From an uncultured Methanobrevibacter sp. (GTDB lineage Archaea; Methanobacteriota; Methanobacteria; Methanobacteriales; Methanobacteriaceae): a stretch of DNA of 41,975 nt. The notes below the pieces were generated by a model. It was not told the origin of the DNA. It ran no database searches and worked only from the letters and a program-made list of their open reading frames with translations. Within the stretch, counting starts at the first letter, position 1. Every line of letters begins with the position of its first letter. A program made the position numbers and the translations under genes. Below, one piece after another: positions 18,059 through 27,348 of this stretch. Location: positions 1-41,975 of the forward strand of contig CADAOO010000005.1 in the NCBI GenBank assembly GCA_902789505.1, read 5' to 3'.

Positions 18059-18196
18059 TAAAGGAAAATCTAATTTTTTTTATTAATATATTTTATCATA
18101 AAAAATATATTTAATCGAATTAGAATAGTATATATTGACAGTCATTTCATTTTTCAATTAAAAAATGATTTAATGACATCTATCTTTTTTATATAA

Positions 18197-18796
18197 ATGG
18201 GGATGATTTCTATTAACTCTCAGGAAATACGTTATTTTTACAGGAATATTGTAAAAACTGGAAATGTTTACAGAGTTAAACATAAAAATAAAGATTATGG
18301 AGAATTTAAGAAATTATCCGATGCATTGTATGAAAGGGATGCTCTATTTTTTTGTAATTTTGATTATGATTTGCTTGTTGAGTGTGATTTGGAAAACAAG
18401 TACGAACATATGGAACTGCCGCCATTTCCCGATAAAAGACCAAAAGGCCGTATTAAAGGAATGAAAGTCAATAAAAAGGAAAGGGAAGGTGAAATTCTTT
18501 TTGACCATAAACTCCGTAAGTTTTTCATTCAAAAAGGTGAGGAAAATATCGGATATTATGATACAATGACCGAAGCATATTATTATAAAAAATTACTGAT
18601 GGACAACAATTGGGACAAAAACGTCCTAAAAACAAACATTACTCAGAAACTTGAAGTCAACATCAAAATTGACACCGATAAGACCTATAAAGTTAGATTA
18701 AACTTTTGTCCAAAGTGTAAAAGCAGGCTTGACATTAACGCAGAAGAGTGCCCTTCATGCGGTATTAATATTAAAGAATATCTGTATAATAATTAA
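18197..18796 (+). CDS. Hypothetical protein with C-terminal zinc ribbon
   Basis: I do not recognise the main family. The protein is 199 residues. The first 165 are basic, and two segments look like an internal repeat: 'GEFKKLSDALYERDALFF' at about residues 35-52 and 'GYYDTMTEAYYYKKLLMD' at about 118-135. Both have the 'aromatic-G..-T..EA-Y-K' shape of small AP2/integrase-like DNA-binding units, which is an inference. The last 30 residues are a zinc ribbon, 'CPKCKSRL' and 'CPSCGI'. The ATG at 18203 is an alternative start, with GGG just before it. It is divergent from the amidohydrolase and convergent with carB, 17 nt apart. Confidence 0.75.
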   Translation: MGMISINSQEIRYFYRNIVKTGNVYRVKHKNKDYGEFKKLSDALYERDALFFCNFDYDLLVECDLENKYEHMELPPFPDKRPKGRIKGMKVNKKEREGEILFDHKLRKFFIQKGEENIGYYDTMTEAYYYKKLLMDNNWDKNVLKTNITQKLEVNIKIDTDKTYKVRLNFCPKCKSRLDINAEECPSCGINIKEYLYNN

Positions 18797-18813
18797 AAAA
18801 AAGGATAGAGAAA

Positions 18814-21800
18814 TTAATCTCCATCAATATATCTGTTTAAAGATTTTACATTTATTTCATGATTTTGTACGGCTTGAATAGCATTTAAAGCTGCTCTTGC
18901 ACCAGCCAATGTTGTCACGTAAGGAATTCCCAATTCAATAGCTAAACGTCTGATGATATAACCGTCTTTAGCAGATTGTTTTCCTTCGGAAGTGTTGATA
19001 ATCAAATCAATTTCCTTGTTTAATATCGCTTCTTTGATATTAGGGGAACCTTGTGATACTTTTTTGATTTTTTCAACGGAATCCAAACCAGTAGCATCAG
19101 CTGTACCGCTAGTTGCAACAAGATCAAATCCTAATGTTGTGGCTTTATCAGCAATAGGTCTGATTTTCTTTTTATCTTGTTCTTTGACACTTATGAAAAT
19201 TTTACCTTCTTTTGGTAAATCCATTCCAGCTGAAAGTTGTGATTTGTAAAATGCCATTCCATAGCTTTCATCGATACCGATACTTTCTCCGGTGGATTTC
19301 ATTTCAGGACCTAAAACGGTATCAGATTCCGGAAGTTTCAAGAATGGGAATACTGATTCTTTTACAGCCACATGGTCAATCTTAATTTCTTTGTTTAAAC
19401 CAAAGTCTTTTAGTTTGGCACCGTTCATAATCCAGGTGGCAACTTTAGCCAAAGGCACTCCAATCGCCTTACTTACGAATGGAACTGTCCTACTTGCACG
19501 AGGGTTGGCTTCAATGATATAGACCATCTCTTCATCAAGTTTGACCGCATATTGGATATTCATCAAACCTTTAACATCAAGTTCTAAAGCTAATTTGGTG
19601 GAGTTTTCACGAATAGTGTCCAAAATATGTTCAGGAATGGTTTGAGGAGGTATCACACATGCAGAGTCTCCTGAATGAACACCTGCTTCTTCAATGTGTT
19701 CCATGATTCCTGCAATAAATACGTCTTCACCATCACATAATATATCAACATCAAGCTCGATTGCATCTTCCAGGAATTTATCCACTAAAATAGGATGTTC
19801 AGGTGAAACCTTAACGGCTTCCTTCATATATTCCTCAAGCTCAGCGTTATCATAAACAATTTCCATAGCTCTTCCACCGATAACATAAGACGGACGGACA
19901 AGTACCGGAAATGTAATTCTCTCAGCAATTTCTTTTGCTTCTTCAAATGAATTAGCAGTACCATAAGGAGCCTGATGAATGTGTAATTTTTCTAAGAGTT
20001 CTGCAAATAATTCCCTATCTTCAACCCTATCAATACTTTCATAAGGAGTACCTAAAATCTTAACACCGGCATTTGCTAAAGGAACTGCAAGATTAATGGA
20101 TGTCTGCCCACCGAATTGGACGATAACACCATCAGGTTTTTCCTGATCAATCACACCCACCACATCCTCAAAGGTAATAGGTTCAAAGAACAGTTTATCT
20201 GAAATGTCATAATCTGTACTTACAGTTTCCGGGTTGTTGTTGATTAAAATAGTTTCAATTCCATCTTCCTTAAGTGCAAGAGAGGAATGTACACAACAGT
20301 AATCAAACTCAATACCCTGACCAATTCTGATTGGTCCTGCACCAAGAATAACAACCTTTTTCTTAGTGGTTGATACAAGTTCATTTCCGGCATCATAGCT
20401 GCTGTAGTAATATGGAGTTTTAGCTTCAAATTCTGCAGCACAGGTATCCACCATCTTATAAGATTGTTTGATGTTGTATCTGGAAAGCAAGTTCCTGATA
20501 TACTCTTCAGTTTGTCCGGATAAATCTGCCAATCTTTTATTGGAACAGCCAATTTGTTTTGCTTTTCTTAAATATGCTTCATCATCCAATTTATCAGCAG
20601 TGACATCATTTTCGAAGTTTACTATATTTCTGATTTTATATAAGAAGAAATTATCAATGTTGGTGAGTTCTCTAATCCTGTCAATATCCATTCCATCTTT
20701 AATGGCGGAATATATTTGGAAGTAGATTAAATCTGTAGGATTTGCCAAATCATCTTCGGTGTATTCTACATATTCAAAGCCATCAAAGCCCATGTCAAGT
20801 GACCTTAATGCTTTTTGGAATGCTTCTTCAAAAGTTCTTCCAATAGCCATAACTTCACCTGTTGCCTTCATTTGAACTCCAACTTCACGGCTGATTCCCT
20901 TGAATTTGTCAAATGGCCATCTTGGGATTTTAATTACAACATAATCAATGGCAGGTTCAAAAGAAGCAGGGGTTTCTTTGGTAATGTCATTTTTAATCTC
21001 ATCCAAGGTCAAACCCAATGCTATTTTTGATGAAATTTTTGCAATTGGGTAACCTGTTGCTTTGGATGCAAGTGCACTACTTCTGGATACACGAGGATTT
21101 ACTTCAATTACTTTATATTCATCAGTTTCAGGGTTTAATGCAAATTGAATATTACATCCGCCGCGAATTCCCAATGCCCTAATAATCTTAATGGATGCAT
21201 CACGCATTTTTTGAATGGTTTCGTCACATAAATTTTGAATAGGAGCTACAACAACACTGTCACCTGTGTGGATACCCATAGGGTCAATGTTTTCCATGGT
21301 ACATACAATAATACAGGTATCCTCTTTATCCCTCATTACTTCAAACTCTATTTCTTTCCAACCTAAAACAGATTCATCGATAAGAACCTGGTTAATGAAA
21401 CTCATATCCAAACCGTGATTTGCAATTTCAATTAATTCCTCTTCATTGTGAGCTATTCCCCCACCTGTTCCTCCTAATGTGAATGCAGGTCTTACAATAA
21501 CAGGATAACCAATTTCCTTTACGGCTTCAAGTGCCGCATCCACACTTTCAACAGCCTGACATTTTGGAATTTTCTCACCAATTTCATCCATAAGATTGGC
21601 AAATAGGTCTCTGTCTTCCACATCTTTAATTGTTTGGACATCAGACCCTAAAACCTTGATTCCTTCAAGCAATCCCAAATCTCCAAGGCCTGTTGCAATG
21701 TTTAATCCAGTTTGTCCACCCATTGTTGGTAAAATTGAATCGACTTCCTCTTCTTTTATGATTTTTGCAACCACTTCAGGAGTTAATGGTTCTGTATAAA

Positions 21801-21990
21801 CAGTATCTGCCATGCCCATATCTGTTTGGATGGTAGCTGGATTACTGTTAACTAGTACTGTTTCAATTCCCTCTTCCCTTAGTGATTTACATGCTTGTGA
21901 TCCTGAATAATCGAATTCAGCAGCTTGTCCGATTTGAATAGGTCCAGAACCAATAATTAATACTTTTTTAATATCCTTATCAACTGGCAT
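18814..21990 (-). CDS. carB: Carbamoyl phosphate synthase large subunit
   Basis: Makes carbamoyl phosphate from bicarbonate, ammonia (from the CarA glutaminase) and two ATP, for pyrimidine and arginine synthesis. 1058 residues, the expected size. There are two homologous ATP-grasp halves (about 1-400 and 545-930), each starting with a 'GSGPIQIGQ' or 'GAGPIRIGQ' motif and containing the 'RPAFTLGGTGGG' and 'RPSYVIGGRAM' loops and the metal-binding 'EVNPR' and 'EANPRASR' motifs. An oligomerisation domain lies between them and the MGS-like allosteric domain is at the C-terminus. GAGGAT is 6 nt before the ATG. It lies 21 nt downstream of carA. Confidence 0.98.
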   Translation of the reverse strand: MPVDKDIKKVLIIGSGPIQIGQAAEFDYSGSQACKSLREEGIETVLVNSNPATIQTDMGMADTVYTEPLTPEVVAKIIKEEEVDSILPTMGGQTGLNIATGLGDLGLLEGIKVLGSDVQTIKDVEDRDLFANLMDEIGEKIPKCQAVESVDAALEAVKEIGYPVIVRPAFTLGGTGGGIAHNEEELIEIANHGLDMSFINQVLIDESVLGWKEIEFEVMRDKEDTCIIVCTMENIDPMGIHTGDSVVVAPIQNLCDETIQKMRDASIKIIRALGIRGGCNIQFALNPETDEYKVIEVNPRVSRSSALASKATGYPIAKISSKIALGLTLDEIKNDITKETPASFEPAIDYVVIKIPRWPFDKFKGISREVGVQMKATGEVMAIGRTFEEAFQKALRSLDMGFDGFEYVEYTEDDLANPTDLIYFQIYSAIKDGMDIDRIRELTNIDNFFLYKIRNIVNFENDVTADKLDDEAYLRKAKQIGCSNKRLADLSGQTEEYIRNLLSRYNIKQSYKMVDTCAAEFEAKTPYYYSSYDAGNELVSTTKKKVVILGAGPIRIGQGIEFDYCCVHSSLALKEDGIETILINNNPETVSTDYDISDKLFFEPITFEDVVGVIDQEKPDGVIVQFGGQTSINLAVPLANAGVKILGTPYESIDRVEDRELFAELLEKLHIHQAPYGTANSFEEAKEIAERITFPVLVRPSYVIGGRAMEIVYDNAELEEYMKEAVKVSPEHPILVDKFLEDAIELDVDILCDGEDVFIAGIMEHIEEAGVHSGDSACVIPPQTIPEHILDTIRENSTKLALELDVKGLMNIQYAVKLDEEMVYIIEANPRASRTVPFVSKAIGVPLAKVATWIMNGAKLKDFGLNKEIKIDHVAVKESVFPFLKLPESDTVLGPEMKSTGESIGIDESYGMAFYKSQLSAGMDLPKEGKIFISVKEQDKKKIRPIADKATTLGFDLVATSGTADATGLDSVEKIKKVSQGSPNIKEAILNKEIDLIINTSEGKQSAKDGYIIRRLAIELGIPYVTTLAGARAALNAIQAVQNHEINVKSLNRYIDGD

Positions 21991-22011
21991 ATGTAATCCT
22001 CATTAATTTTT

Positions 22012-23094
22012 TTAATAATCATCCATCATTTCATTAAATTCATCAAAAATACTTCTTGTATCATTTGGACCAGGGCCCGCTTCAGGGTGGTACTGTATAC
22101 AATGTAAAGGCAGTTCTTTATGTGAAATACCTTCAGGAGTTCCATCGTTTAAGTTAATTTGAGTTAAAACTAAATCTGTTTCTTTTAAAGATTCCTTATC
22201 AATGGTAAACCCATGGTTCTGTGATGTGATAAATACTTTTCCAGTGTTTAAATCTTTAACTGGCTGATTTTCACCCCTATGTCCGAATTTCATTTTATAA
22301 GATCTGGCTCCAAAAGACTTAGCTATTAACTGCTGACCCATACAAATTCCGAATACCGGTAACCTATTTGACAGTTTTTTCATGGTTTCAATGGTTTCAA
22401 ATACCCTATCAGGATTTCCAGGTCCGGATGTAATCATCAGTCCGCTTGGAGAGTAATCCAAAACTGTTTTGTAATCAGTATCATATGGGAATAGAATTAC
22501 TCCAATATCCCTTTCCAAAAATGAGTTAATGATGTTCTTTTTAACACCGCAGTCTATTAAAGCAACTTTTTTATCAGCGTCTTCATTGAATATCTTAATT
22601 TCTTTTGTAGATACCAATGGAACGACATCTTTTTCTTCAATGCTTGGTTGGGAGCGAGCCATCTCAAGCAGTTTATCATCAGAGATATCTTCAGTGGTTA
22701 TTGCTGCTTTAAGTGATCCCCTTTCACGAATTTTAAGTGTTAAATCACGAGTGTCAATTCCACTAATTCCCGGAGTTTTAAATTCCTTTAAAAATTCATC
22801 TAAAGTTTTTTGAGGTCCGAAATTAGAAACTTCACGACAAACTTCACGACAAACAAAACCTTCAACCTGAATATTGTCAGATTGATACCAGTCTTCACTT
22901 ACCCCGTGATTTCCTTCCAATGGATAAGTGGACATCAATATTTCTCCTTTAAAGGAAGGATCGGTTAATGACTCTGTATAACCACCCATGCCTGTGGAAA
23001 AAACAAGTTCTCCCAATTTAGTGGTTTCATAACCAAATGCCTCTCCTTTTAAAACAGTACCATCTTCTAAAGCCAATTTAGCTATTTTTCCCAT
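22012..23094 (-). CDS. carA: Carbamoyl phosphate synthase small (glutaminase) subunit
   Basis: Hydrolyses glutamine and passes ammonia to CarB. 360 residues. The N-terminal CPSase_sm_chain domain (1-130) contains '[19 protein letters not shown]'. The class I glutamine amidotransferase domain follows. The catalytic triad is C251 in 'GICMGQQ', H336 and E338 in '[10 protein letters not shown]'. The usual GICxGHQ motif reads GQQ here, a tolerated change. An odd in-frame 12-bp tandem duplication gives VCREVCREV near residues 81-89. The start has a strong GGTGAT site 3 nt upstream. First gene of the carAB operon. Confidence 0.97.
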   Translation of the reverse strand: MGKIAKLALEDGTVLKGEAFGYETTKLGELVFSTGMGGYTESLTDPSFKGEILMSTYPLEGNHGVSEDWYQSDNIQVEGFVCREVCREVSNFGPQKTLDEFLKEFKTPGISGIDTRDLTLKIRERGSLKAAITTEDISDDKLLEMARSQPSIEEKDVVPLVSTKEIKIFNEDADKKVALIDCGVKKNIINSFLERDIGVILFPYDTDYKTVLDYSPSGLMITSGPGNPDRVFETIETMKKLSNRLPVFGICMGQQLIAKSFGARSYKMKFGHRGENQPVKDLNTGKVFITSQNHGFTIDKESLKETDLVLTQINLNDGTPEGISHKELPLHCIQYHPEAGPGPNDTRSIFDEFNEMMDDY

Positions 23095-23131
23095 TAAATC
23101 ACCATCATAAAAAAATAATAATTCACTATCT

Positions 23132-23143
23132 TTAATATATATG
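23132..23143 (-). promoter_or_regulatory. TATA box of the carAB operon
   Basis: The minus strand reads CATATATATTAA about 43 nt before the carA ATG. This leaves a leader of about 15-20 nt that includes the GGTGAT ribosome binding site directly before the start. Confidence 0.5.
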
Positions 23144-23268
23144 ATTTTATTATATTATTAAACTTTGTATTTTAGTGAAATTTTTGGGAAAACTGACAAA
23201 TAGCATTGGAAAAATATATCGGCATTGAAAATGAAATTAAATATTAATTCAAAAAATAGGGAGAAAAC

Positions 23269-24765
23269 ATGAATAATAATCTGAAAGTTCCGGAAGACTA
23301 CAGGAAATTCAAAAAGCTGGTTAATGAAGCAAAAATTTATGACTCTCCAAAATCATTAACCGGCAAATTAAGACCCTATCAAAAGATTGGCTATTCCTGG
23401 TTAATTCAGAACATAAAATATAAATTCGGATGCATATTGGCAGATGATATGGGTCTTGGAAAGACAATACAAATTTTAAGTGCTATTCTCTATTTTAAAG
23501 AGCATAATCAATTTGATAGCGAATCAACTTTAATAATTGTCCCTCCAACATTAATATCCAACTGGGAAAACGAAATAAAAAAATTCACCCCTGAATTAAC
23601 ATACCACATTTATCACGGATCCAACAGAACATTCCCACTGGAGGAATATGACATCATATTAACCTCCTACGGAGTCGTTAGACTTGATTTGGACATGTTT
23701 TTAGATAAGACCTGGCTTTTATGCGTTATCGATGAAGCCCAAAACATTAAAAATCCAAATACTGAGCAGACTAAAGCGATTAAAAGCGTTAATGCTTCAA
23801 CTAAAATAGCCCTTACGGGAACTCCTATTGAAAACAGACTAATGGACTACTGGTCAATATTTGATTTTGTGAATAAGGGATATTTATCAACTAAAGACGA
23901 CTTTAAAAGAAACTATGTTATGCCCATAGAAAAATTAGAAGACCCTGAAGTTTTGGAAAATCTTAAAACAATAGCCAAACCCTTTGTAATGAGACGTCTA
24001 AAAACAGATGACGATATCAAAAAAGAACTGCCCGACAAATTGGTTAACGACATTTACTGCACATTAACAAAAAAACAAATCAGATTATACAATGCAATCC
24101 TTGAAGAGATATTTTTTGACATTGAAAATTCGAAAGGAATCCAGAGAAAAGGAATAATTCTTAAAATATTGACTGCCTTAAAGCAGACATGCAACCATCC
24201 GGCACAATTTCTAGCCATTAAAAATCCGAAAATCAGCGAATCCGGAAAAATGGAACTTCTGGTAGATATTCTGGAAAATATACTTGATATGGATGAAAAA
24301 GTGATAATTTTTACCCAATATGTTGAAATGGGAAAATTAATCCAAAAGCTCATATCCAAAAAGTTTAAAACTGATGTATTGTTCCTGCACGGTTCACAAA
24401 CCCTTAAAGAGAAAACGGAAATTATTGATGCTTTCCAGGAAGATCCGAATTATAAAATTTTTGTGGCCACCCTTAAAACAGGAGGAACAGGTTTGAATCT
24501 GACCGCCGCCAGCAATGTAATTCACTACGATTTGTGGTGGAATCCTGCCGTTGAAAATCAGGCAACAGACAGGGTTCACAGAATTGGACAGAAAAAAGAC
24601 GTTATGGTATACAGATTCATTACCAAAGGAACACTCGAAGAGGCCATTGATGCGATAAGTAAAAGAAAAATAGATTTGGCCGGAAAGGCCATAAGCAACG
24701 ATGAAACATTCATTACCGAAATGAGCAATGAAGAACTGAAAAAGATATTGTCATTGAGATTATGA
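23269..24765 (+). CDS. SNF2-family helicase, core only
   Basis: Swi2/Snf2 ATPase, probably a DNA translocase or remodeller. The helicase motifs are all present: Q-like 'LRPYQKIGYSWL', Walker A 'DDMGLGKT' with K65, DEAQ box D155-Q158, 'LTGTPIENR', the second RecA domain with 'VATLKTGGTGLNLTAASNVIHYD', and motif VI 'QATDRVHRIGQ'. At 498 residues it is just the core. The long N-terminal (SWIM or HepA-type) region of typical archaeal and bacterial members is absent, and the 174-bp upstream spacer leaves no room for it. GGGAG lies 6 nt before the ATG. The gene stands alone, convergent with nadC across a 2-nt gap. Confidence 0.9.
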   Translation: MNNNLKVPEDYRKFKKLVNEAKIYDSPKSLTGKLRPYQKIGYSWLIQNIKYKFGCILADDMGLGKTIQILSAILYFKEHNQFDSESTLIIVPPTLISNWENEIKKFTPELTYHIYHGSNRTFPLEEYDIILTSYGVVRLDLDMFLDKTWLLCVIDEAQNIKNPNTEQTKAIKSVNASTKIALTGTPIENRLMDYWSIFDFVNKGYLSTKDDFKRNYVMPIEKLEDPEVLENLKTIAKPFVMRRLKTDDDIKKELPDKLVNDIYCTLTKKQIRLYNAILEEIFFDIENSKGIQRKGIILKILTALKQTCNHPAQFLAIKNPKISESGKMELLVDILENILDMDEKVIIFTQYVEMGKLIQKLISKKFKTDVLFLHGSQTLKEKTEIIDAFQEDPNYKIFVATLKTGGTGLNLTAASNVIHYDLWWNPAVENQATDRVHRIGQKKDVMVYRFITKGTLEEAIDAISKRKIDLAGKAISNDETFITEMSNEELKKILSLRL

Positions 24766-24767
24766 AT

Positions 24768-25592
24768 TCAATCAAACTTCAAGCTAAAGTTTAAGCTTCT
24801 TGAGGAATGTGTCAGGGTCCCTATTGAAATGATATCCACACCCAAACCGGCATAATCCAAAATTGTCTCTTCAGTAATTCCGCCGGAAACTTCAATTAAG
24901 GAATTTTGACGAATATTCAACTTTTCAAGCTCATCGATTACTTCACCAACTTCGCCGGGAGTCATATTATCAAGCATTACAATATCCGCACCGTTTTTTA
25001 CACATTCTATGGCATCATCAAGTGTTTCCACTTCAATTTCTATCTTTTTAGAAAAGCTTACATTTTCCTTAGCTTTAAGCAAAGCTTCCAAAGGAGTTCC
25101 GCAAGCGGCAATATGATTGTCCTTGATTAAAACCATGTCATCCAAACTGAATCTGTGAGTATCGGCACCGCCCACTTTCAGTGCATGCTTATCAAATTTG
25201 CCGATTGCCGGAGATGTTTTGCGTGTTCCTGCAACCCGCACATCAAATTCCCCAACCAGATTTACATAATTATTGGCCGCTGTGGCCACACCACTCATTC
25301 TCATCATTAGATTTAAAGCTGTCCTCTCGAGAAGCAAAATTGTTCTGGCATCTCCTTTAACTGAGATTAACACATCACCATTTGCTATTTTACTTCCTTC
25401 AGCCAGCCAAAATCCTACATTAACGCCGTACTCTTCGAAAAGTTCACGAATGATATTGATTCCTGCTAAAATGCCTTCATCTTTTGAAACAATATATGCA
25501 CTTACTTCCTGACCGTTATCAACGACAGCATCAGAAGTAATATCACCGAATCCCTCATCTTCGGCCAGCATGTATTCAATAATTTTATCCAA
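24768..25592 (-). CDS. nadC: Nicotinate-nucleotide pyrophosphorylase (quinolinate phosphoribosyltransferase)
   Basis: Converts quinolinate and PRPP to nicotinate mononucleotide in de novo NAD synthesis. 274 residues. Family landmarks are 'EDEGFGDITSDAV' near the start, 'ERTALNLMMRMSGVAT', 'VAGTRKTSPAIGKFDKHALKVGGADTHR' (the PRPP/quinolinate site), 'LIKDNHI', and the C-terminal barrel 'VSGGITEE' and 'ISIGTLTHS'. A TTG at 25604 is possible. I choose the TTG at 25592 because GGGTGAT sits exactly 3 nt upstream of it, the spacing seen before the AIM24 and carA starts. Its pathway partner nadA is at 27341-28258 on the other strand. Confidence 0.95.
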   Translation of the reverse strand: MDKIIEYMLAEDEGFGDITSDAVVDNGQEVSAYIVSKDEGILAGINIIRELFEEYGVNVGFWLAEGSKIANGDVLISVKGDARTILLLERTALNLMMRMSGVATAANNYVNLVGEFDVRVAGTRKTSPAIGKFDKHALKVGGADTHRFSLDDMVLIKDNHIAACGTPLEALLKAKENVSFSKKIEIEVETLDDAIECVKNGADIVMLDNMTPGEVGEVIDELEKLNIRQNSLIEVSGGITEETILDYAGLGVDIISIGTLTHSSRSLNFSLKFD

Positions 25593-25621
25593 AAAATCAC
25601 CCAAACTTTAATAATTAATTA

Positions 25622-25633
25622 AGATATATATCT
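25622..25633. promoter_or_regulatory. Palindromic TATA-like element between nadC and rnz
   Basis: AGATATATATCT is a perfect palindrome in the 63-bp gap between the divergent nadC and rnz starts. It may serve both directions. The distance to the rnz ATG is 28 nt, but rnz also has a GTGAT site, so the exact start sites are uncertain. Confidence 0.45.
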
Positions 25634-25655
25634 ATTCTATAATATAAGTGATTAT

Positions 25656-26558
25656 ATGGAAATAATATTTTTAGGAACCTCTTCAGCAGTTCATTCAAAA
25701 GAGAGAAATCAAGTTTCAATTGCCGTTAAAGCATTCGGAAAAGTGATGTTGTTTGATTGCGGAGAAGGAACCCAAAGGCAAATGCTTCACACAAAAGTAA
25801 GTCCCATGAAAATATCCAAAATATTTATCACACATTTTCATGGCGACCATATTTTAGGTCTTCCTGGACTCCTGCAATCCCTCGGACTGCTTGGCAGGGA
25901 AGAAAAACTAACAATATATGGTCCTGAAGGACTGCATAAAGTCAGAGATGCCATATTCAATTTTGGATATTGCAAATTTGAATATCCTATTGAATTCATT
26001 GAAATTGAAACTGGAATTGTCGAAGAAACAGATGAATACATCATTAAATGTCAATCTGTAAGACATAACGTTCCGTGTCTTGCTTATTCAATAGAAGAAA
26101 AGAAAAAACCGAGATTTTTAAGAGAAAAAGCAATTGAACTTGGAGTTCCAGTAGGTCCGCTTTTCGGCGAATTGCACAATGGAAAAGAAGTTGAAATTGA
26201 TGGAAAAATCATAAAGCCGGAACAAGTTCTTGGAGAACCTAGAAAAGGAATTAAATTCACCTATTCCGGAGACACAAGACCTTGTGAGGAAATGATTGAT
26301 TTTGCAAAAGACAGCACACTTTTAATTCACGAATCAACATTTACAAGGCAGGATGAAGAAAACGCCGAAGAGCACGGACATTCTACAGCGGCTGATGCGG
26401 CATATGTTGCAAAGCAATCAAACTGCAAAGAGTTGATACTAACCCACATCAGCACACGCTATAACGGAGAATTTTCTAAAATTATGTTGAATGAAGCACG
26501 AGAAATTTTTGAAAATACTAAAATCGCTTACGATTTAATGGAAATTGAACTTAAATGA
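25656..26558 (+). CDS. rnz: Ribonuclease Z (tRNA 3' endonuclease)
   Basis: Metallo-beta-lactamase-fold endonuclease that removes the 3' trailer from tRNA precursors. 300 residues, the usual short form. The zinc-binding HxHxDH motif is H60-F-H62-G-D64-H65 after 'KIFIT'. Later ligands are in 'YSGDTRP' and 'LTHISTRY'. The substrate-binding flexible arm corresponds to the central 'GELHNGKEVEIDGKIIKPE' region. GTGAT lies 3 nt before the ATG. It probably leads an operon with mscS (4-nt gap) and nadA (overlap). Confidence 0.96.
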   Translation: MEIIFLGTSSAVHSKERNQVSIAVKAFGKVMLFDCGEGTQRQMLHTKVSPMKISKIFITHFHGDHILGLPGLLQSLGLLGREEKLTIYGPEGLHKVRDAIFNFGYCKFEYPIEFIEIETGIVEETDEYIIKCQSVRHNVPCLAYSIEEKKKPRFLREKAIELGVPVGPLFGELHNGKEVEIDGKIIKPEQVLGEPRKGIKFTYSGDTRPCEEMIDFAKDSTLLIHESTFTRQDEENAEEHGHSTAADAAYVAKQSNCKELILTHISTRYNGEFSKIMLNEAREIFENTKIAYDLMEIELK

Positions 26559-26562
26559 TACT

Positions 26563-27348
26563 ATGAGCGCCCCAATACTTGAAAACAGTGCAATGACAAT
26601 AATTTATATAATAATCGTTATTCTTGTAACGGAATTCCTAACAAGACTTTTTACATATTTACTGAAAAGAAGTGAACGATATGCCAAGGACATGACGAAA
26701 GTATACCTCCTGAAAGACATCATAACCTACACAATATATTTCATTGCATTAATGATACTCCTGCAGTTCTTTGGAATAAACCTTACAGGAACATTATTGA
26801 GTTTGGGTATAGTAGGTATCGCAGTGAGTTTTGCTGCTAAAGACATTATTTCCAATTTATTTTCAGGAATTATACTGATTCTTGGAAAAAGCATTAAAGT
26901 TGGAGACACACTTGAAATTGATGGCAATAAAGGAACTGTCGAACGTGTTTCCCTCAGGTCAACTGTTATCATTGATGACCTAGGTATACGGAACAATGTT
27001 CCAAACTCCACATTAACAAATAATCCTTATTTTGGATTTAACTCTAATGAACTGCGTCGGGTTGATCTTTTTGCAGGACTGCCTTTAGACATTGATGTTG
27101 AGGAATTTGAAGAGCATATCACTAAGAAAATTCTAACTTATGATGCTCTGTCTGAAGATCCGACACCCCGTGTTCGTGTAAGGGAAACCAGCTTTAAACA
27201 AGTAAAGGTTAAAGTATCATTTTGGGTGAAAGATATTGATAGTGAAGACAGACATAAATTAATTATTAGTAATAAAGACAAATATAAATTAATAATCGCT
27301 AACGATGTTAGGAAATATATAATTATGATGGGTGAAAAAAATGAGTAA
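26563..27348 (+). CDS. Small-conductance mechanosensitive channel (MscS family)
   Basis: Membrane channel that opens under osmotic tension. 261 residues, the minimal three-helix form. Hydrophobic segments are at about 12-32, 54-75 and 80-110. The last is the Gly/Ala-rich pore helix 'LGIVGIAVSFAAKDIISNLFSG'. The beta domain follows, with 'GDTLEIDGNKGTVERVSLRST' and 'NVPNSTLTNN', then the alpha/beta cap. A TTG at 26545 would overlap rnz. ATG 26563 leaves a 4-nt gap and a natural N-terminus. nadA starts inside its last codons. Confidence 0.92.
   Translation: MSAPILENSAMTIIYIIIVILVTEFLTRLFTYLLKRSERYAKDMTKVYLLKDIITYTIYFIALMILLQFFGINLTGTLLSLGIVGIAVSFAAKDIISNLFSGIILILGKSIKVGDTLEIDGNKGTVERVSLRSTVIIDDLGIRNNVPNSTLTNNPYFGFNSNELRRVDLFAGLPLDIDVEEFEEHITKKILTYDALSEDPTPRVRVRETSFKQVKVKVSFWVKDIDSEDRHKLIISNKDKYKLIIANDVRKYIIMMGEKNE

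Noticed and set aside
20244..20725. Short frames on both strands within carB
   Set aside because: They lie inside the conserved carB frame and have no independent start signals.
23269..24765. Defence island around the SNF2 helicase
   Set aside because: Neighbours are carA and nadC. No nuclease, methylase or other defence gene is adjacent.
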